10,037 nucleotides of DNA, taken from positions 6,143 through 16,179 of the forward strand of contig DKNG01000118.1 in NCBI GenBank assembly GCA_002470185.1, in the 5' to 3' direction. A program made the translations under genes and the position numbers. Source of the DNA: Arcobacter sp. UBA7394 (GTDB lineage: Bacteria; Campylobacterota; Campylobacteria; Campylobacterales; Arcobacteraceae). The notes beneath the pieces were generated by a model that made no database searches, was not told the origin of the DNA, and saw only the letters and a list, made by a program, of their open reading frames with translations. Positions 6,445 through 10,037 of the stretch are shown one piece after another (position 1 is the stretch's first letter; each line of letters begins with the position of its first letter).

Positions 6445-8051
6445 TAACTAATAGGTCTTTCGAAATAATATCCCTGACAATAGTCAATTTTTAATTCTTT
6501 AATTTTATTATAAATAGCTTCATTTGATACAAATTCAGCTACTGTTTTAACTCCAAATTCTTTAGAGAAGTTAGCAATTGTTGTTACAATAATCTCTAAA
6601 TCTTTAGAGGTATTAATATTCTCAATTAAAGAACCATCTATTTTTACAAAGTCAATATCAAGTAGTGTTAAAAGATTGAAATTTGAGTACCCAGCTCCAA
6701 AATCATCAACTCCAACAGAACAATCAAATTTTCTTACATTAGCAATAAATTTAGTAACTTCATCAAAATCTGAAATCTCTTCTGATTCTAAAATCTCAAA
6801 CTCTAAAAGATGCGAGTATTCTCTATTTTCTTCTAATATATTGTAAATAAAAGCTGTAGTTTCATTATTAGCAATATCATCAAATGATATATTTACTGAT
6901 ACTCTTTTATTTTTTTCTTTAATTAATTTAAATGAATCATTGATTACAATTTTTATAATATTTGGATAAAGTTTAGTTCTTCTAGCAACATCCAAGAAGT
7001 TAATAGGAGAGATCTCCTGTCCATCTTTTGTTACATATCTAATAAGAGCTTCATATTTAAATATCTCTTTTGTAAAGCTATTTACAATTGGTTGGAAGTA
7101 TGCTTTAAATAGATTTTCTCTAAATCCTATTTTTACTTGTTTAACCCATTTGATATTCTCTTCAAATGACTCTTGAATATTAAATGATTCATTATAAATA
7201 AGAATTCTTTGCATTTTACTTCTAGCATAATTGATCACCCTTTGAGAATATTTAAAGGCTCTTTGACCATCACCTTGAGCAATACCAATAGTAACATTTA
7301 TATCTATTTCATCATCATTAATAAATAGTGAGTCTCTTTCAATTTTATCTGCAAATTCTTTACATAAATCATAGAATTCATTAACATCTTTATTATTGTC
7401 TTTTGAGACAATTGCAAATTTATCAGCTTCCATTCTGTAAATTGTAAAATGTTCATTATTAAAATGTCTTTTAATAGTATTCGCCATTTCAGAAAGAATA
7501 ATATCACCATTCTTTTCACCAAAAAGGTCATTGATAGTTGAAAATTCATCAATATCTAATAATGCCATTAAATCAATATTATTAGTTTCTAAATCTTTCT
7601 TTAGTCTATTTCTATTTGGAAGATTTGTAAGTTTATCTATATATAAATCTTTTAATTCATGATATAAAAGAGATTGTGACATTACTTGTAAAAGTTTTGC
7701 AACGTCTATTGGTTTTAATACATATTTATCAACACCAATATCAATAGCTTCTAATAAATACTCTTTATTTGAAAAAGCAGTAGCTACGATAATTGGAATA
7801 TTCATATTAATTTTTTTGATCTCTTTTACCATCTCTAATCCATTTAGAATTGGCATATTTACATCAGTAATAATTAAATCAATTTCATTTTCATGTTGTT
7901 TAAATAGTTCAAGGCCTTCAGCACCATCTTGTGCTACATATTGTTTTTTTGTAAAGCCTTTTAAGATTTGATGAGTTACTTCTCTTAAATCTTTTTCATC
8001 TTCAGCATATAAAATAGTAATATTTTTTAGTATAGATATATTATTTATCAT
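6429..8051 (-). CDS. Response regulator with receiver, degenerate GGDEF and EAL (c-di-GMP phosphodiesterase) domains
   Basis: This is a cytoplasmic signalling protein of 540 residues. The receiver (about 10-125) has Glu17/Asp18, phospho-acceptor Asp63 in ITDVNMP, Thr91 and Lys113 in LKP, so it looks functional. A GGDEF domain (about 135-290) begins with DKLTNLPNRNRL, but its active-site GGDEF is replaced by EADKF (208-212), so cyclase activity is not expected. The EAL domain (about 305-535) retains the motif EAL (334-336), Asn387, Glu419, DDFGAGYS (449-456), KID (470-472), Glu506 in VAE and Gln526 in QGYYF. It should therefore hydrolyse c-di-GMP to pGpG, perhaps tuned by phosphorylation or by GTP binding to the dead GGDEF. 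No histidine kinase is adjacent. GGAG lies 9 bases before the ATG. One base separates its stop from that of gmk. Confidence 0.93.
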   Translation of the reverse strand: MINNISILKNITILYAEDEKDLREVTHQILKGFTKKQYVAQDGAEGLELFKQHENEIDLIITDVNMPILNGLEMVKEIKKINMNIPIIVATAFSNKEYLLEAIDIGVDKYVLKPIDVAKLLQVMSQSLLYHELKDLYIDKLTNLPNRNRLKKDLETNNIDLMALLDIDEFSTINDLFGEKNGDIILSEMANTIKRHFNNEHFTIYRMEADKFAIVSKDNNKDVNEFYDLCKEFADKIERDSLFINDDEIDINVTIGIAQGDGQRAFKYSQRVINYARSKMQRILIYNESFNIQESFEENIKWVKQVKIGFRENLFKAYFQPIVNSFTKEIFKYEALIRYVTKDGQEISPINFLDVARRTKLYPNIIKIVINDSFKLIKEKNKRVSVNISFDDIANNETTAFIYNILEENREYSHLLEFEILESEEISDFDEVTKFIANVRKFDCSVGVDDFGAGYSNFNLLTLLDIDFVKIDGSLIENINTSKDLEIIVTTIANFSKEFGVKTVAEFVSNEAIYNKIKELKIDYCQGYYFERPISYDKID

Positions 8052-8078
8052 TAAGATTTACTCCAAAGTTATTACGAT

Positions 8079-8089
8079 ATAATATCATA
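8079..8089 (-). promoter_or_regulatory. Possible -10 boxes for the EAL regulator gene
   Basis: Read on the minus strand, TATGAT (8089-8084) and TATTAT (8084-8079) each match TATAAT at five of six positions. They lie 28-38 bases before the ATG. The surrounding DNA is almost pure A+T, so this is a weak call. Confidence 0.3.
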
Positions 8090-8220
8090 TTTTAATATAT
8101 ATATAATTAATTATTTGAAAAAGTATTAGGGTATCTTCAAACTTAGTGATTTTTAAATAAAAATTATTTATTTAAGATAGTTTAAATATATAACAAAGCC
8201 TATAACGCGGAGTGTTTAAA

Positions 8221-8232
8221 AAGAACGTTCTT
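8221..8232. repeat. Perfect 12-bp palindrome upstream of the copper ATPase gene
   Basis: AAGAACGTTCTT equals its own reverse complement. It sits 108 bases before the ATPase start, next to the TATAAC repeats. Its position and symmetry suit a dimeric repressor or activator, but no known operator is recognised. Confidence 0.5.
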
Positions 8233-8239
8233 ATCTATG

Positions 8240-8268
8240 AAATAAAATAAAAAATAAAATAAAATAAA
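8240..8268 (+). repeat. Imperfect AAAAT pentamer tract
   Basis: The tract reads as AAAT, AAAAT, AAAAAAT, AAAAT, AAAAT, AAA in sequence and then runs into a T6 stretch. It is a low-complexity A+T repeat in the leader or promoter spacer of the ATPase gene. Its length could vary by strand slippage, or it may only bend or loosen the DNA. Confidence 0.5.
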
Positions 8269-8340
8269 TTTTTTGAGTTGAAAATAATAATTATTAAAAG
8301 AAAAAAATTAACAATTAACGATGAATCTAGGAATAAATAA

Positions 8341-10037
8341 GTGCCAAAAACAAAATGTAATCATTGTCATTTAACTTTTAATGATGATGTGATGATTAAA
8401 GAGGGTGAGTTAAGTTTTTGTTGTAATGGATGTCAAGGTGTATATCACTTACTAAAAGATGATGGCTTAGACTCTTTTTATGATAAATTAGGAAATAAAA
8501 CAATAACACCACCTTTAAATCTTGAGAATGATGACTTAGAAAAATTTGATTCAATCAGTTTTACCAAATCATATGTGTCTAGAAGTTCTGAGGGCTTTAA
8601 TCAAGTTGATTTGATTATTGAAGGAATTCATTGTGCAGCTTGTGTTTGGTTAAATGAAAAGATTCTATATGAAACTGTTGGAATTATTGAAGCTAATATA
8701 AATTTCACTACTAATAAAGCAAGAATTACTTGGGATGAAGACGAAATTAAATTATCAGATATTATTTTAAGAATTAGATCAATTGGTTATAACGCTTATG
8801 CTTATGACTCTTCTTTAGCTGATGAAAAAGCAACAAAAGCAAAACGTGATTATTTTATTCGAATGATGGTTGCAGTTGTGGGTTCAATGAATATTATGAT
8901 GTTAGGTGTTGCAAAGTATTCTGGATTCTTTACTGGAATGAGTGATGATGTAAAATGGATGTTGCATTTAGGTGAGTTTTTACTATCAACTCCTGTTTTA
9001 TTTTATTCTGGATGGGTATTTTTCAAAGGTGCTTATTTTGGATTAAAAAACAGAATGTTAAATATGGATTTCTTAGTCGCTTCTGGTGCAACTTTAACAT
9101 ATATTTATTCACTATTTATTCTATTTGGTGCAAAAGGTGAGAGCTATTTTGACTCAGTTGCAATGATTATTACCTTTGTTTTAGTTGGTAAATATCTTGA
9201 AGTTATTGGAAAAAAATCTGCAGTAGATACTCTCGATAAAATCAAATCTACTCTGCCACTTGAAGCCACAGTTATAGTAAATAATGAAAAAAAATCAGTA
9301 TCTTTAAATAATATCAATATTGGTGATATTATTGAAATTAAAACAGGTGATAAAGTGCCTGTTGATGGAATCATTACAAGTGGAGAAGCTTCTTTTGATG
9401 AGTCATCATTAACAGGAGAGTCTTTACCTGTATTTAAAACTAATGGGGACATTGTATATAGTGGAACAATTAATACTAATGCATTAATTCATTTTGAAGT
9501 TACAAAAGATTTTAAAAATTCAACTTTCTCATCTATTGTTACTTTATTAGAAGATTCTCTTAATTCTAAACCAAAAATTCAAACAAAAGCAAATGAAGTT
9601 TCAAGAGGTTTTACAGCAGCTATTTTAACTCTTTCTTTACTTACTTTTTTAGTTTGGTATTTCTTTGGAGTTGATTTAGGTTTTGATTATGCAGGTACAA
9701 ATCATTTTGAAAAATCGTTTATTGTTGGTATTTCAGTAATTGTTATTGCTTGTCCTTGTGCTTTAGCTTTAGCTACTCCAATGGCTAGTTTAATAGGAAT
9801 TTCTCAGCTTGCAAAAAAAGGTCTTTTATTTAAAGAAGCTAAATTTATTGAATCTCTAGCAAATGTAAATTCTGTTGTTTTTGATAAAACAGGAACTTTA
9901 ACAAAAGGTCAATTATCAGTAGTAAAAGCCAATATTTACGATGATAATAAAGAAAAACTATCTTTACTTTATTCACTATTAGATTCTTCAAATCATCCAG
10001 TTAGTAAATCTGTAAAAAAATATTTAAAAGCTAATTT
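8341..10037 (+). CDS. ccoI: Copper-translocating P1B-type ATPase, CcoI/FixI type (3' end cut by the window)
   Basis: This is an inner-membrane copper pump; CcoI/FixI proteins supply copper for assembly of cbb3-type cytochrome c oxidase. The visible 565 codons have no stop, so roughly the last quarter is missing. The N-terminus has a cysteine cluster (Cys6, Cys9, Cys27, Cys28, Cys31) typical of the CcoI N-terminal metal-binding domain, then an HMA domain with GIHCAAC (Cys98, Cys101). Hydrophobic helices lie at about 172-190, 207-227, 243-262, 270-286, 425-442 and 461-480. The actuator TGES is at 358-361, the transport motif CPC at 471-473, the phosphorylated Asp515 in DKTGT, and the P1B His-Pro at 552-553. 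The start is GTG, with AGGA at 8329-8332. An in-frame TAA lies directly before it, so it cannot start earlier, and the next in-frame Met (codon 18) would lose the first CxxC. CopA is the alternative, but the N-terminal cysteine cluster argues for CcoI. Confidence 0.92.
   Translation, partial: MPKTKCNHCHLTFNDDVMIKEGELSFCCNGCQGVYHLLKDDGLDSFYDKLGNKTITPPLNLENDDLEKFDSISFTKSYVSRSSEGFNQVDLIIEGIHCAACVWLNEKILYETVGIIEANINFTTNKARITWDEDEIKLSDIILRIRSIGYNAYAYDSSLADEKATKAKRDYFIRMMVAVVGSMNIMMLGVAKYSGFFTGMSDDVKWMLHLGEFLLSTPVLFYSGWVFFKGAYFGLKNRMLNMDFLVASGATLTYIYSLFILFGAKGESYFDSVAMIITFVLVGKYLEVIGKKSAVDTLDKIKSTLPLEATVIVNNEKKSVSLNNINIGDIIEIKTGDKVPVDGIITSGEASFDESSLTGESLPVFKTNGDIVYSGTINTNALIHFEVTKDFKNSTFSSIVTLLEDSLNSKPKIQTKANEVSRGFTAAILTLSLLTFLVWYFFGVDLGFDYAGTNHFEKSFIVGISVIVIACPCALALATPMASLIGISQLAKKGLLFKEAKFIESLANVNSVVFDKTGTLTKGQLSVVKANIYDDNKEKLSLLYSLLDSSNHPVSKSVKKYLKAN

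Larger units (their letters stand above)
8052..8340. promoter_or_regulatory. Divergent intergenic region between the EAL gene and the copper ATPase gene
   Basis: About 290 bases hold no credible gene. TATAAT at 8102-8107 on the plus strand is one possible -10 for the ATPase gene, and TATAAC at 8189-8194 or 8201-8206 are others. An inverted repeat TTAAATAA/TTATTTAA (8153-8160 with 8168-8175) and a palindrome TAATAATTATTA (8285-8296) are visible but simple in sequence. The G+C-richer patch at about 8197-8212 stands out from its surroundings. An 18-codon ORF starting at ATG 8321 overlaps the ATPase start out of frame. I see no canonical FNR site (TTGAT-N4-ATCAA). Confidence 0.5.

Noticed and set aside
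7304..7552. Minus-strand ORF of 82 codons
   Set aside because: It is on the same strand as the EAL regulator but in another frame, within its GGDEF region; its composition is that of a frame shadow.
8187..8217. TAACAAAGCC...AACGCGG segment as an integron attC site
   Set aside because: It bears a superficial likeness to attC cores, but no complementary partner site lies downstream and there is no cassette or integrase.
8285..8296. TAATAATTATTA palindrome as a Fur box
   Set aside because: It is pure A+T, lacks the GAT/ATC parts of known Fur boxes and is expected by chance here.
9144..9452. Minus-strand ORF of 102 codons
   Set aside because: It lies opposite the actuator domain of the copper ATPase, including TGES; it is a shadow.
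1..10037. Search for CRISPR arrays, insertion sequences, tRNAs or a defence system
   Set aside because: No spaced direct repeats, transposase, terminal inverted repeats, cloverleaf or defence-gene motifs were seen; the gene content is housekeeping, signalling and respiration.

Overview
This A+T-rich window most resembles a chromosome segment from a member of the Campylobacterota, probably an Arcobacter-type organism (Arcobacteraceae). The evidence is the long epsilonproteobacterial form of EF-Ts, the rpsB-tsf ... gmk gene order with a highly acidic protein just before gmk, a CcoI-type copper ATPase, and a receiver/GGDEF/EAL protein. The genus call is inference, because no search was run.

Layout. 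(1) 134-2212, plus strand: a secreted subtilisin-family (S8) protease with its own promoter and a strong intrinsic terminator. It carries a PKD domain and two tandem Fn3-like C-terminal repeats. (2) 2303-6427, plus strand: a housekeeping run beginning with a TATAAT box and a folded leader of about 125 nt. It continues with rpsB (S2), tsf (EF-Ts), an orphan LolD/MacB-type ABC ATPase, an unassigned acidic protein whose N-terminus looks like a degenerate receiver domain, and gmk (guanylate kinase). The last three genes are chained by 4-nt stop/start overlaps, and the downstream two use GTG and TTG starts. A hairpin covers both the Shine-Dalgarno sequence and the AUG of the ABC gene. A terminator-like hairpin lies inside the acidic-protein gene. 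(3) 6429-8051, minus strand: a response regulator with an intact receiver, a degenerate GGDEF (EADKF) and an apparently intact EAL phosphodiesterase domain. It converges on gmk with one base between the stop codons, and a hairpin lies over both 3' ends. (4) 8052-8340: a divergent intergenic region of about 290 bp holding a 12-bp palindrome, a spaced TATAAC repeat, an AAAAT-type repeat tract and a short out-of-frame ORF. (5) 8341 to the window end, plus strand: a GTG-started CcoI/FixI-type copper P-type ATPase cut by the window edge.

How the parts relate. The central run couples ribosome synthesis (S2, EF-Ts) to nucleotide metabolism (GMP kinase) and to a transport ATPase that has no permease here. 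The c-di-GMP regulator and the cbb3-oxidase copper pump diverge from a shared control region. No mobile element, CRISPR array, tRNA or rRNA is visible. I see no clearly new multi-gene system. The best leads are the translation-initiation hairpin in front of the ABC gene, the folded rpsB leader, and the receiver-like acidic protein.
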